Shown one piece after another: positions 46,701 through 57,720 of a stretch of 64,000 nt of DNA. The notes under the pieces were generated by a model. The model had not been told where the DNA came from and searched no databases. It saw nothing but the letters and a program-made list of their open reading frames with translations. The number at the start of each line of letters is the position of its first letter. Within the stretch, counting starts at the first letter, position 1. This stretch comes from Paramarasmius palmivorus. Taxonomy: Eukaryota > Basidiomycota > Agaricomycetes > Agaricales > Marasmiaceae. The position numbers were made by a program, and so were the translations under genes. The DNA lies in NCBI GenBank assembly GCA_037176845.1, contig JAYKXP010000081.1, positions 124,001-188,000 on the forward strand. The letters run 5' to 3'.

Positions 46701-47920
46701 TCATTAGAGACTGGACAGATCCTAAAAAGCGCCCTGCTCATGTCACTGCAGACATGCTTCGTGACAGTTTCTGCCGTCGGTTGAATCCTCCGGATGTCCT
46801 CCCCAGCAACTTCGATAGCGAGCTTTATGAAGCTCGGGCGGCTATGTCTGATGCCATTCCTTCCTCCACACATGATGATACGCCGGGACAGTGGTTTTCC
46901 CGTGCTTTCACGGAAGACGAGATTTGTGCTGCAAAGAAGCTTCTCTCCACACGCAACACCAAGTCGGCAAGAGGGATAGACAAAATCTCTTATCAGCTTA
47001 TTGATGACATACCGGTCGACCTCCTCACTTCGTTGTTCAACTCCTGCATTCAGGATTCCGATGCACCACGTGACTGGTTTACGACGGTATTAGTGGGCCT
47101 TTTGAAGCCACGAAAGGACTGTAAAGACCCAGAGGGTTATAGGCTGGTGGGATTGGAGTGTTGCCTTCTTAAGATGCTTACCCTGCTTATTGACCAACGA
47201 GTCCGCTCTTGGGCCGATTCCATTGCCATTATCCCTGACTCCCAAAATGGCTTTCGAGAAGGTTTCCGCACACACAACAACTCCTACATTCTTCGGACAG
47301 CCATTGAAGATGCACGCCATCAAGGAAAATCGTTGTATGTGGCTTTTGTGGACATCACCAACGCTTTCCCCTCGACACACCTTCCTACCTTGTGGGTGAA
47401 GCTTCACAAAGCAGGAGTTGCAGGCCCCCTTTTTGACTGGCTTCGCATGATATATGTGCGCATGCAGATCACGTTGCGCATGAGGTTGGTGGGTGAAACC
47501 CCCCCCCCCCCCCCCCCTTTGGGGGGGGTGGGGGGCCTCTCCCCATGGGGGGGGGGGGGCGAGCTTTCGTCCGCTGCATCATTTAAAAGCTTGATTGGAG
47601 TCTTGACTGGGGACACTGCTTCGCCGACGTTGTGGAACATCTACTTTGCAGATCTGACATTCCCAGACGATGCTGATGACATTGTCATGGATGGTCGCCA
47701 CGTCTCCCATTTAGAGCAGGCTGATGACGTGGTACTGTTCTCGACGTCGCTCACCGGGCTCCAAAAGAAGCTGGATCATTTTCGTCGATGGTGCGACTTC
47801 AACTTCATGACCATCAGTATTAAGAAGACTGAATTCATGGTGTTTGGCCCATTGCCATCATCACCGCCTGTCCTTCTCGTGTATGGTCACAAGGTCAACC
47901 TCGTCGACTCCTTCAAATAA
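43729..47920 (+). CDS. LINE polyprotein: ORF1 + endonuclease + RNase H-like + reverse transcriptase
   Basis: Four open segments (43729-44041, 44105-44873, 44961-46372 and 46425-47920) join in frame to about 1329 residues if three GT-AG segments of 63, 87 and 52 nt are removed. The ORF1 part is helical and basic (RIRLEKEIAELAVF). The endonuclease is complete by motif: LSWNIQGN, AILGETWL, VVSGDLNAR, SVIDYVIVS and WSDHAVLS, carrying the catalytic N, E, D, N and D-H. A segment at about residues 676-820 has an RNase H-like layout (KRDAGRAALAGLLCAL, QVFTTSDYLIQSL, ANADLVQLLVKWI) but lacks the acidic catalytic residues. The reverse transcriptase has FVDITNAFPS, LTGDTASPTLWN and QADDVVLFS, and then stops at 47918. 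Without splicing these are three separate ORFs. Confidence 0.8.
47499..47559. repeat. G/C homopolymer block inside the reverse transcriptase
   Basis: Nineteen C, three T, then runs of 8 and 6 G, a short CCTCTCCCCAT, and 13 G. It sits between reverse-transcriptase motifs A and B and would code runs of Pro and Gly. The C and G runs can fold back on each other. It is foreign to any reverse transcriptase and is either an insertion or a sequencing/assembly artefact. Confidence 0.9.
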
Positions 47921-49246
47921 CGTGGGTGTGCCGTGTTTGGCTTACTACCCGCGACATCTTTCTTGCACATTATCAACGCAAGGCGTCAAGGCTCGGAAAC
48001 GTGGCGAATGCTACTTTGCAGCAGAACAGATGGATTGGGTCTCTACCCCCGTTGAGGGAGTACGCTTGTATATGGCTCGGGTGGACCCACACCTCACCTT
48101 TAGTGCGAATCTTACTGCTGGACGTGGACGATAAGGGCCATTATTGTTGTTGGAGCGAGTACAGCTCCAATTTTCTCCGCCGCCTTCTCCATGTCAGACC
48201 GCCGCTCAGAGTCGATGTTTACTTTTCACAGAAACCGGGATGATGCCTATTCCGTGCGCGGAGAGTTCTCTTGGCCCTGGGCCTACCTCAAGTACATCTT
48301 CTCTCTCACCCGCCACCTTGCCCACCACTGCTTTTCGCGCATGCAGATCACGCTGACATTACACGGCTATCCGTGCCTGGTGTCTGACTTGCGCCTGGTG
48401 ATTAGCGCGCGATCAGAGTTCCACAGCATTGCTGTGGCTACTCCAGCATTGTTCTCGTGCGAGGGCGTGGATGTCGTTGTTCAACTTTAGTGAAGGTCTG
48501 ACTGCTTCTCAGCTTGAATGGATCTCGAGCGTCGTCCAAGCTTTGGCTTTTGCAGCAGAGAGTTGAATTCGACTCCAAAGGGGTACTCCACTTCCCTACG
48601 CCCCATGCGTTCCCGTCACTATTTGAAAGCTTAACACTCGATCCAAAACAACCGAAAGGCTATGTTCAGTTGGTGGACTCGGTCATGTCATGGTTTTGCA
48701 GTGGAGAGATTGAGAGTGGGTTGAGCGATACAGAGAGTTTGGTGCCGAGACAATTTGGGGGGGGGAGACTTTGCAGGTTTTGTCGAGCGACGTAGAAAGA
48801 CGAGGTACATGTATTGCTTGAAATGTCCTGGGTAACTCGGATGTCCAAGTGACTAGAGACACATTTTTACATACTCTATCTCTCGTGATTGCCCGCGCTC
48901 AGAACAATGTATGCTCCGAATCTTCTCGCTCTCTTTTTCTGCTACAAATCATCCCATAGACATGATACCCTTCCTCTTCGGCTAAATATGTCTCTGATAT
49001 TTCGCAGATATACGATTCTACCGAGATGTACATACCGGCACAACATTTATACCTGCCTCCATAGTAATTTCCCTTAATGCACGAATTGGTCTTATTTCTT
49101 TTCTGTCGGATTGCAGTTGATATTGGGAGACTGCTGCCTAAGCCGCATGTTCGGACCAATGTTGACTTGTAGTCCCCGTGGCATGTATGAGGGACGCCAT
49201 ACGTGTAGCACGGAAGCGGCCGTTCCGCAACGGGACCTGGTGCCGT

Positions 49247-49279
49247 TCTCCTCCTCCTCCTCCTCCTCCTCCTCCTCCA
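49247..49279. repeat. CTC trinucleotide microsatellite
   Basis: About eleven CTC units in the region upstream of the 49528 gene. No coding role is evident. Confidence 0.9.
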
Positions 49280-49527
49280 TCGACAGCTGGCATGAGCGCG
49301 TGCACGAAACAATCTCCACCGCTACCCAAACTTCCCATGCAGGCTCAGCATGTACTACAGCATTCACACTAACGCCCTCTGGAGATCATCGACCATTCCA
49401 TCTATCCATCACATCGTGCACCTGGCAACAGCTATAAAGCTGTGGGATGACTCTTGTTCTCCACGGTCTCTTCTGCTGTTCAATTACCACCACCAAGACC
49501 CTCAGCCCTAGTCCTCCTTTGCCAATA

Positions 49528-51898
49528 ATGGCCTTCAATAATGCCTCGCACTTCACCTTCACCGGTCAAGCTATCAACAATGTATCGGGCGACCAGTTCA
49601 ACGTCACAGGGGGAGTAGTACATATCAATTCACGGGCGGATGCTGAACCTACAGAATACGACGAGGTATGTGCACCTACAGTGACGTACTCTCATAAGTT
49701 GAACATGAAAATGATAGTTCAAACGGGTAACGACAGGGGAAATGTATCTTTTAGAAGAGATCCATCATGGCGTTATCTTGGCCTGCGGTCACTCACCCCG
49801 GTGGTGCAAATGTGATGCACGTCGTATAGCCCAGGGAACAATCTACAGTGTCGAATTGCCTGAGCGGAAAATCAAGTGCACCGCCATAGAATACAGAGGC
49901 CCAGAGGCACGAGAGGTTTGGGAGGAAGAATTCCGTCGTTTTTCACAAAACAGGTTCGTCACCGCCTTCCCCGCCCAACAACTTCACTGACAGCCAGATA
50001 GATCCCCCGACGCATGGCAACTCTACGGCCTGAACCGATCTAATGTCCCATTTTTGATCTTCCACGACAGTGAGTCTTCCTCCCTCTTCAGCAATGCCGT
50101 GTACTGATCGAGTTGGCGCAATAGAGCTTGTTCCTCTTGGGCATTTTTACAAAAACTCGTTCTGGGGGGATCTTTCTGTTTGGTGGTTGGCGGTGCGTCC
50201 TAAACTTGGTGTCTCCTGTACCTGCAAAAGCTGAACCTGTCTTTTTAGAAGAAATTGGCTTGCTATGAGTCGGAAATATGGTTGAACACGAGAGGGACAC
50301 TGACTAAGGGACCCAAGGGGCCTGGTTTTCTAGTCGAATACGCTACTGGAGAACCCGATGGAATGACTATCCCATCCTCAGCAAAGATGCTACAAGACGA
50401 CATTTCCTTTCAATTCTTCCAACAATTCCCTTCAAAGACGATGGACTGTCTCATTGTGGATTTTGCATGGGAACATAACTCAAGTTCACCGTTCGACTTT
50501 TTTCGTGAAGCGCCGCTCAACATCCCACCAGAAACCACCCCAGAATCCCTCGATGGGCTTCGCATTGATACTGTATACTCACCTTCACTGAGGGCTGTTG
50601 CGAGGTGGCGGGCGTCGTGGGAAATGGACAAGAGGGAGGGGTTGGTGGATAAAACGGTATTGGATGATGGGCTGATTCGGTGAGTGAGCGTGGGTGTAAT
50701 GGTTCAGTTTTTGGTGCTAATTTCTTAAGTTTCAAGCTAGACAGTCCAGATGTCAAGGCTCATTTCTCTTTTGACTGGTGCAAATCTGGGCAGAGTTGGT
50801 TGTCCCAGAGCACAAGGATCATCGATGCCTGCAGGATGCCAGGAACAGAGGAACAATGCTGTACGTCCTCCCCTTTCACTATGACAATTGAACTCATCAT
50901 CCTTCCTTTGCACAGATACAGTTTACTCATACCCTAAACTCATTCTCGAATCAACACCATCAAGATATCTGAATCGACAAAGACTCTTACCATATGAAGC
51001 ACCCCTGCCCATCTACCTCTTCATCTACCTTCTTCCCATGTCCGTGACTGAAATCGAGTCGTGGGGAGAAAACAGGACCTATTTCTGGTCTCTTGATGAG
51101 AATGGGCAGTCTGAGATGACGGAGGAGGAATGTAGCCAATGGATGGTTCCAAAGCTGGTTACAAAGGTAGACTTCCTTTTCGAGCCAAAGGTGCGGACAT
51201 GGCCAAGCTATGTCTACACCGCCATCCGCGACTGGCAAGTCGCTCGTGGCTTTGACCCTACCACTGCCGATTTTGCTCGGAGTTTGGGACATCCGGAGTT
51301 GGATATCCTCATCGATAACGAGACAATGGGAAGTCGGTTTGAAGAAGTTCATGGTTAGTCCCTCAATCTCGCAGTTGTTATATTGTTAATTTACGATTCA
51401 CAGAAACCTCGTCTTCTGGCTCATCTACGCCCGAAACATGGAGTAACCAAAGCACACCGGAGCACCTTGATATACCTCTGCCGGCTGAAGGTCAGTACCC
51501 GGTTCAAAGTTCTCTGTCAGTTTCGCCATCTCACTTGACAACAATAGTCGCAATCCCTCAGCCTTCACAATTCACCGTGCCGCCAAAGTATTCAAAGATG
51601 AAAGCTCAACCGAGAGCTGAATCACCTCAGATGCAGCCGATGATGGTTGACAGCTCAGACCCTGTGAGCATTCTGGGGAAACGCCAAAGAGGCAGTGAGA
51701 TTCAGACGAGAAGCACCAGACAAAGGGTGTCATTGTTTTTGGTAAGTCATTCAACGGCAAGTTCTAGATGATCGTGCTGACTATCTGCAGGTACTTGTGT
51801 CCTATACGATTCCTTGCTTCATTTGCATATTTATGTGTTATTCTTACTTTTCTTCCTCTCCGGTGGTTAGTATGCATAAGGCGCACAACGATACATGA
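49528..51898 (+). CDS. Unknown agaric protein with C-terminal membrane helix, 10 exons
   Basis: Ten exons (49528-49665, 49718-49953, 50002-50069, 50125-50192, 50249-50679, 50730-50860, 50916-51353, 51404-51490, 51548-51741 and 51791-51898) splice cleanly to 632 residues. The N-terminus HFTFTGQAINNVSGDQFNVT is a glycine/asparagine-rich opening common in agaric proteins of unknown role. The middle is a large folded region (GHFYKNSFWGDLSVWWLA, VARWRASWEMDKREG, WPSYVYTAIRDWQVARGFDP). Near the end are a basic, probably disordered stretch (SILGKRQRGSEIQTRSTRQR) and one membrane helix (FLVLVSYTIPCFICIFMCYS) about 20 residues before the stop. This suggests a protein anchored by its C-terminus with the large part in the cytosol. 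Family not recognised. Confidence 0.85.
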
Positions 51899-52390
51899 AA
51901 TGTGCGCTCTACGAGTTGAACTTGTTGTATTATATCGTCTATATCGTCCAATACTATGTATTTGACTCGGTTCTGCACCTCGCGTAGGATACCTTGATCA
52001 ATGGATTGCTATTGCCCGTCGGTGATATACTTGAAAGTAGCATCAACAACATCAGTGGCGCATTGAAGATGCGTTCAGGGTGTAGTGAAGTAGTCCGCTT
52101 GAATGTCATTTGTCGGATAACCATGCTGTCACGCCCGCATGTTCGTGTCTGGAGAACAGAACAGACATACGTTCCATGGCCAATTGAGCGTCAACTTTGT
52201 GAGGGTATTTAGGCTCTCATCAATACATACACGATAAATACACAGATTGTACAAAAGATATACTACATTACAGAAGTACCAGGAATTATACGTACTAGCG
52301 GAGTGGGTCGGCGATGGCCGAACGGTGCCTGTCAGTGGGTTACACCGACCCACAAGTTCAAGCTAGTATGATGATGACGACGGCGGAACG

Positions 52391-52665
52391 TTTTGCGTGT
52401 TAAACAGCTCGTTTCAGTATTTCGATGCTTCCCGGAATCTTCTACTGCATAGATGGTAGCTCCGTAATGAACGGTAGCATTGAATTTGAAGCAGGGCAAG
52501 AGGGCCAGAAATTTTAAGCGCCCAAAACTTGACCCCGAACCACCGCCTTGTCACCACCTCACGTGCCGGTTTCCTTCCTAGAGCGTCAGCTTTCCAACCT
52601 TGTGCTTCAGCTTTCAGGACCAGGAAATGAGCTGCCGACGAGCGTATTGGTTCTCTATGTCTCGT
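52391..52665 (+). repeat. Duplicated block upstream of intact second-family BTB gene
   Basis: TTTTGCGTGTTAAACAG at 52391 and at 54699 open two blocks that share GATGCTTCCCGGAATCT, AGATGGTAGCTCCGTAA, AAGCGCCCAAAACTTGACC, TTCAGGACCAGGAA and AGCGTATTGGTTC in the same order over about 250 bp. They lie before the BTB gene at 53511 and before its relic at 55028, so a unit of about 2.3 kb was duplicated in tandem. 51899-52390 and 52666-53200 hold no gene. Confidence 0.85.
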
Positions 52666-53210
52666 TGGACCGCTGGGATCCGACTGTAACTGACCGGGAC
52701 CCCTGGGTGACCTGGGTGAGTCAGTTCAGTTACGAGTTCGGATTTATCCGAATTCGTTCTTTATCGGTGAGCTCTGCGTTGGTCCTGTCAAACCCTGCCC
52801 TCTGATTGGCTGAATTCTTTTTAGTTTCTCCCACGGTCTCTGCATGCCGCCGGATGTTGTCGACAGCTGTCAAGATGTCAACCCCTTAATAGAAGTGTGT
52901 TCAGGCACATCCATGTTGCCCCCCAACTCTTCGCAAAGAGTTACATGTAGCTGGTACCATAGTTGATGTCAGCAGTAGGTACCCATCTATTGTTACCAGT
53001 GCTGCTGCTTTTTTACCTTGTTCCGGAAATAGATAGTGCACTTCTTATGATGAAACTATGACTGTAAATTCACTATATCCCTACTATCTACATGTAACCT
53101 AGCTCTAATTCAGCTCTATGTGAATACTCCAGTACTATGTATCTCCACAGAGATGCATATGCCGAACCCAACCAGCTCAAGGGCTTCAACTCTTTGTAAA
53201 TGTGATCATG

Positions 53211-53236
53211 TGACGACCTTGGGAGTAAGGTCGTCA
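53211..53236. promoter_or_regulatory. Perfect 10-bp inverted repeat (hairpin)
   Basis: TGACGACCTT at 53211-53220 and AAGGTCGTCA at 53227-53236 are exact reverse complements with a 6-nt loop, about 280 bp before the start of the BTB gene. It could be a binding site for a dimeric regulator or an RNA hairpin; function unproven. Confidence 0.6.
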
Positions 53237-53510
53237 TGTGACTCTCAGGGTTTGGTTAGGGTTGACAATGAACCGAAAGTTGAATGTTGAATGTTGACGC
53301 AATGTTGATATCGGGCAGACTTGGGTTATGCTCAGTACAATGAGAGGTGAGTCAATGTCCTTTGTTGAAAAAAAAAAAGGTGCCGAACTCGGTCCTGTCA
53401 GCGTTAGCTGACCCATTCCTGCTAGTCTCAGACACCCATTCTTCATTCATCCCCGAAAAAGTCCCTATTTAGCGAAGGGGTCGACCTCGTTTTGAGTACC
53501 TACTACCACA

Positions 53511-54557
53511 ATGCCGTCCCTCGAAAACCAGCCACATGCTCTTGCTTGCCCAGGTTAGTCACTTTTCACCTGCGTTTCATACAAGGCTCATGTTCGGTTC
53601 CAGTCGATGAATGTTCTTTCACCGTTGATATCGCAGTCAAATCTTCCGACGGACGTACATTCGGTGCGCATATGAAGAACCTCGAGTGGTTCACGGAAGG
53701 ATTCCCTCTCGGAAATTCCGTGACTTCGACAATTGAAGAACCAGTAGTGCTCATGGAAAACGGAGATGTGACCGAGCTTCTATTGGCGTTCACACACAAC
53801 TCGCCTGCTCCTGACCTCACAAGCCGCAGCCTCGATACGGTCATTGGGCTCGCAGATGCAGCTGATAAGTATGGCGTCTATCATGCGTTGACGGCATGCA
53901 GGCAAACTATGAGGTATGTAGTTGATCCTATGCCTACTATTGCCCTCAGTGTTGACACGTTGACAACCTGCGCTGCTGCAGACTGCTTTCCGAGGAATCG
54001 GAGCGAAACGCACTCGGTGTTCTCAAGTCCAAGCTGGCTCATAGCAATCTTGAGGATATCGATTATATTGCGCCAATGACGATGAAGCTGAAAATCGAAG
54101 AGGCACTCGATTTCTTTGGGGAGAATCATACAAAGGAATTCTGTCGCTGGGTGAGGCACCCTCAATGGCATAGGTTCTTCATGCTCACTGAAGCACTTTC
54201 TCGTGTTAGCTAAGGTATCAGCAAACCTACTTGATGGCTCTAGAGAAATATCGCAAAGCGATTTCGGAATTGCCTATTCGTCACAAATTGCCAGATATAG
54301 TGGATCCCAAACGTCCAAGCTGGGCCAACATCAACCGCACAGTAGTCTGTCCCCAATTCGCAAACTTTTCGAGATCGGTTCTTGCTGTGCTGGAGGAGAC
54401 CTCGAGTGTAGGATTCCCAACACCGACAACGTTCCGTAGAACGGTGAAGTTTGTTGAAGCACTGCCAGGAGTACCGACGCCCTGTCTTTGTGGCGTGGAT
54501 GCATGGAGCGAAAAGGTAGTAAAGATTCTAGAGGATCCGCCAAAGTGGTCAAAGTAA
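53511..54557 (+). CDS. BTB/POZ protein, second family, intact copy
   Basis: Exons 53511-53553, 53604-53913, 53982-54150 and 54210-54557 give 289 residues. BTB/POZ core: FTVDIAVKSSDGRTFGAHMK, NLEWFTEGFPLGNSV, LLLAFTHNSPAPDLTSRSLD and GLADAADKYGVYHALTACR. A helical second half follows with EDIDYIAPMTMKLKIEEALD, a Phe/Trp turn (FFGENHTKEFCRW) and the Cys-containing tail TPCLCGVDAWSEKV. This layout (BTB, then about 150 residues ending with a LCG-type motif) is frequent in agarics. BTB proteins dimerise and often recruit CUL3; substrates here are unknown. It serves as the reference for the truncated copy at 39845 and the relic at 55028. Confidence 0.9.
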
Positions 54558-54698
54558 CAGGAGATACTTACTTAACCGGGCCCATAACAATCTGGTATCC
54601 ACTCCAAGATTATAGGACTGTACGAAGCACGTTCGGGGTGGATTCGGATTCACATGCCTGTGGTTGACTACTGATACGTCCTGGACATATGATGAATG

Positions 54699-54945
54699 TT
54701 TTGCGTGTTAAACAGTTCCTTTCAGTATTTAGATGCTTCCCGGAATCTGCTAATACATAGATGGTAGCTCCGTAAAAAACTGTACAGGTTGAGGCAGGTC
54801 GCGAAGCAGGCAAGAGCCCGGGCCGAATAGAAATTTCAAGCGCCCAAAACTTGACCTCGAACCATCACCACCGTGCTTCAGGACCAGGAACTTTGGTTTA
54901 ATGAGCTACCGGCCAGCGTATTGGTTCATCTCTATTCAAATCGAA
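54699..54945 (+). repeat. Second copy of the BTB-upstream block
   Basis: Partner of 52391-52665, described there. It precedes the BTB relic. Confidence 0.85.
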
Positions 54946-55027
54946 GTGGGTGTGTAATCAAATGATAGAACACGTTAGCCAGACTATGAACCTCTGTGCA
55001 CTCACTATTCGCGTCGGCCAACCAACA

Positions 55028-55350
55028 AGAAAAGCGATGAGGTACGAGCTCAGTTCTGAGTTTGTTTGTGTCCTTCTTGTTCATCTCTCATCTGGCAGAT
55101 GGGTTCTCAAGAATTTGAGTCTAATGCCCTCTGTATTGTATAGTACAAAGCAGGCCGTAATGATCCGGAACTTGAAAATATCGATTATATCGCGCCGAAA
55201 ACAATGAATCTCTTGATTGTACGCGTGCTCGAATTCTTCGGAGAGGATCATGCAAAGCCATTTTGGCGATGGGTGAGGTGTTATTCTATGGCTTGGGTTC
55301 TTCAGGTTTATTGAGATAGTTTTGTTACCTTAGCTGAGATATCAACATCT
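55028..55350 (+). pseudogene. Relic of a second-family BTB gene
   Basis: The bases match 40240-40550 of the truncated BTB copy, exon and intron alike: AGAAAAGCGATGAGGTACGA, AATATCGATTATATCGCGCC, and CATGCAAAGCCATTTTGGCG followed by the GTGAGG donor. The BTB domain before it and the C-terminal exon after it are missing, and stops interrupt the frame. Similarity is higher to the 39.8-kb copy than to the neighbour at 53.5 kb. Confidence 0.85.
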
Positions 55351-55597
55351 CGCTATCGTGGATAGCGAAGGCGATGTCATATGCACACTCCCTACAGCGT
55401 ATCTCGAGACCAAACTGATTTCATGATCTCGTCTATCAACTGCATTCTATCCTGCCAGCTCTCTCCTCGGAACTAGGAGTGTTAGGCACTGAACCTCAAA
55501 GGTCAGGCCGATTGTCCTCGGTAACGGAGCTATACGACAAGACCACGAATGAAGCTTTCCGAGAGGTCTGTCACATTATCCCTTTGATCAGCTGCAA

Positions 55598-56860
55598 CCA
55601 CTGTATGCCCGTTTTTGCTGGACAAAAATCGTCCTAAGCCGTCCGGGAACGTTCCAGCATGTCCGGGACGGCCCGTGGACGGGAAGAGACCGCATCGGAC
55701 GGTATAGGATGTGAATGGACATTCCGAAAGACGTCCGATTACGTCCAATCACGTCCTGTCCCGTCGATAGACAGTCCCAGGACATTCCAGTACCAGAAAA
55801 AAGCGAAGGGGTTGCAAGATCCTTTCAAATCAACCTTGACCAAGGGGACAGTCGAGGGACCAACACTCGACCGTGTCGTGGCCCGATCGGACGTCTTTCC
55901 GACGTATCCTCGACGTATTCCTGGCGTCGCTTAGCACGCTCAGGCTGTCACGCTTTACGAGCCGTTAATCTTTTTTTTTTGCGAACTCATGAACATACAA
56001 TAACTTAAATAAATCTACTACATGAATCAACATATTCGGAGGCATAGATACATAGCTCATCTGATAGCACAATACTAGTAAAGTGGTATAGATAAAAAAA
56101 ACATTGATGGCAAAGTGATGGATGAAAGTGGGTTGACTGGGCTGCTACAAGCAGAGTTATGAGGATGTAGGACATTGAATGCATACTATTAGAGAGTATA
56201 TATTCCAATTTTCGGGGGAGAAGATTCAGGGATGACAGCGGACAATGAGCGTTTTTTGGGACGGGCCGGCGCTTACATGTTCAATGCACTTCTCTGTTCG
56301 CACCCCGGCGTCTTTCTGGTAGCTGAACTTTTGGATCTAGCAATGCAACAAGAATTGGCGTAGGAGTGTTTGCATATCAAGAGTATGCTGGGCCATTTTG
56401 GGAGCTGAAGGGGATGTAGGGTCAGCATCATAAATTAATCTTCATATCTTGGCAAGGTATAGTATAAGGGATGTTATATTGCTAAGATTTAATATATGGC
56501 CTGTGACTGTGACCGTTGGGCGTCTTGGGCGCATCTCGGATGCGTCGGGGACGGCTTGTCGACGTGTCGTGGACGTTCCGCGGAAGGTCTTCCGTCTGAC
56601 TAGAGAGGCTCCCTGTCATCCTCATAGCAGTCGAGGGCCGCTTTCACGCAATCCTTTACAGTCCTTTAAATGGCGGTCCTAGACTGTCTGTGGAATGGAC
56701 TGGACTGGATTGGACGCCATTGGCAGTGAACGGACGTATATCAGGCAGTCCATTCTCGTCGGATCACGTCGAATGACGTCCGATCCCGTCCAATCCGGTC
56801 TGCGGACATCACTCGACTGATTAGGACGATTTTTGTCCAGTGAAAACAGTCATACCACTG
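55598..56860. mobile_element. Non-coding element with terminal inverted repeats
   Basis: CTGGACAAAAATCGTCCTAA at 55618-55637 recurs as its exact reverse complement at 56821-56840. Outside it, CACTGTATGCCCGTTTT on the left pairs loosely with the reverse complement of the right end (CAGTGGTATGACTGTTTT). The ends therefore form inverted repeats of about 40 bp with CACTG/CAGTG tips. Inside each end are many GACGTCC/GGACGT motifs, as in subterminal transposase-binding arrays. The 1.26-kb element has no ORF of note and no clear target-site duplication. It looks like a non-autonomous DNA transposon (MITE-like). Superfamily undetermined. Confidence 0.75.
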
Positions 56861-57720
56861 ACTTGATTGTAGCAAATCGTATTCAACTCTGCTCCTGGCT
56901 CCTTTGCGGTCAACGGGATCTCATACGCACTTCAGTGTTTGCGTGTCTACATTGGCTGGCTTAGTACCCAGAAGCAACACACCGAAATTTTCATGTTACT
57001 CGAAAGTACTGGTAAGTTTCTTGGGACTGGATAATGATATGGGGGCTTAATTGTTTCCAGTTCAGGAAATTTATACCTCTGCCCTGTCGGGATTCCTCTC
57101 TGTGAAACGGGAATCGACCCTTGTATATTTCCTTCGTGTAGTTCAAGCAAGAAACTCAGGCTCGAACCCACTCGCGGTCCCAAGGATTCCTCAGGCCTTG
57201 TCTCCTGTCGCCTCTTGCCTGTTGACGAAGGATAAAACATACTTATTACTAAGATTCCGGCCGCACCGGGGGAACTTCTATTTTCTGGGGGGATGAAATC
57301 AGTTGTCATCACTGAGTACTGAAGGTTCCTCCTAGCTCCACCTTCGTGTCACAGGTACTTTCTCATTTTACATAATAGTGCGCGGTAATCTGCACTGAAT
57401 GCTGGAAACTGATAACTTATTCCGTGAATAGGTCACATTAATGATGGCTCATGGGTGTAGTCTGGTGCAGTTCACCCATTTTACTGTACATACCTGCATC
57501 CGTACATGTGATGGTACTTGGCCACTGATCAAATTGCAAATCCATCCTCGAGACGGAAAAGCAAGTACACGAGAGTGGCAATGATGATCATAATCATATC
57601 CACCGTGCTGCCATTCATGACGGGTATCATCAGGTATATTGCATCACGATTCTCGCTGTATGCGATGCCCTAACTCTTATATAAAGCTTACTGGATCGTT
57701 CTAGGGCTCCTTGGATCAAA
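56861..57720. other. Intergenic gap
   Basis: No gene is supported. A minus-strand frame (57312-56947) and a tRNA-like T-loop pattern near 57110 were examined and rejected. Confidence 0.4.

Larger units (their letters stand above)
43640..48800 (+). mobile_element. Non-LTR retrotransposon (LINE), ends not defined
   Basis: The region carries an ORF1-like part, an AP-type endonuclease, an RNase H-like part and a reverse transcriptase in that order, which makes it a LINE. The 5' end is placed near 43640 and the 3' end near 48800 only by content; I found no target-site duplication and no terminal A tract. After 47917 the code is broken by frameshifts (TTRDIFLAHYQRKASRLGN in one frame, GVRLYMARVDPHLTFSANL in another). 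The copy is therefore dead, or its 3' part is misassembled. Confidence 0.85.

Noticed and set aside
49092..49372. Overlapping frames with long Glu, Gly, Ser or Pro runs
   Set aside because: They are translations of the CTC microsatellite in different frames, not genes.
57105..57190. tRNA-like T-loop (GGGTCGATTCCCG) on the minus strand
   Set aside because: No pairing acceptor stem and no plausible anticodon arm could be drawn.
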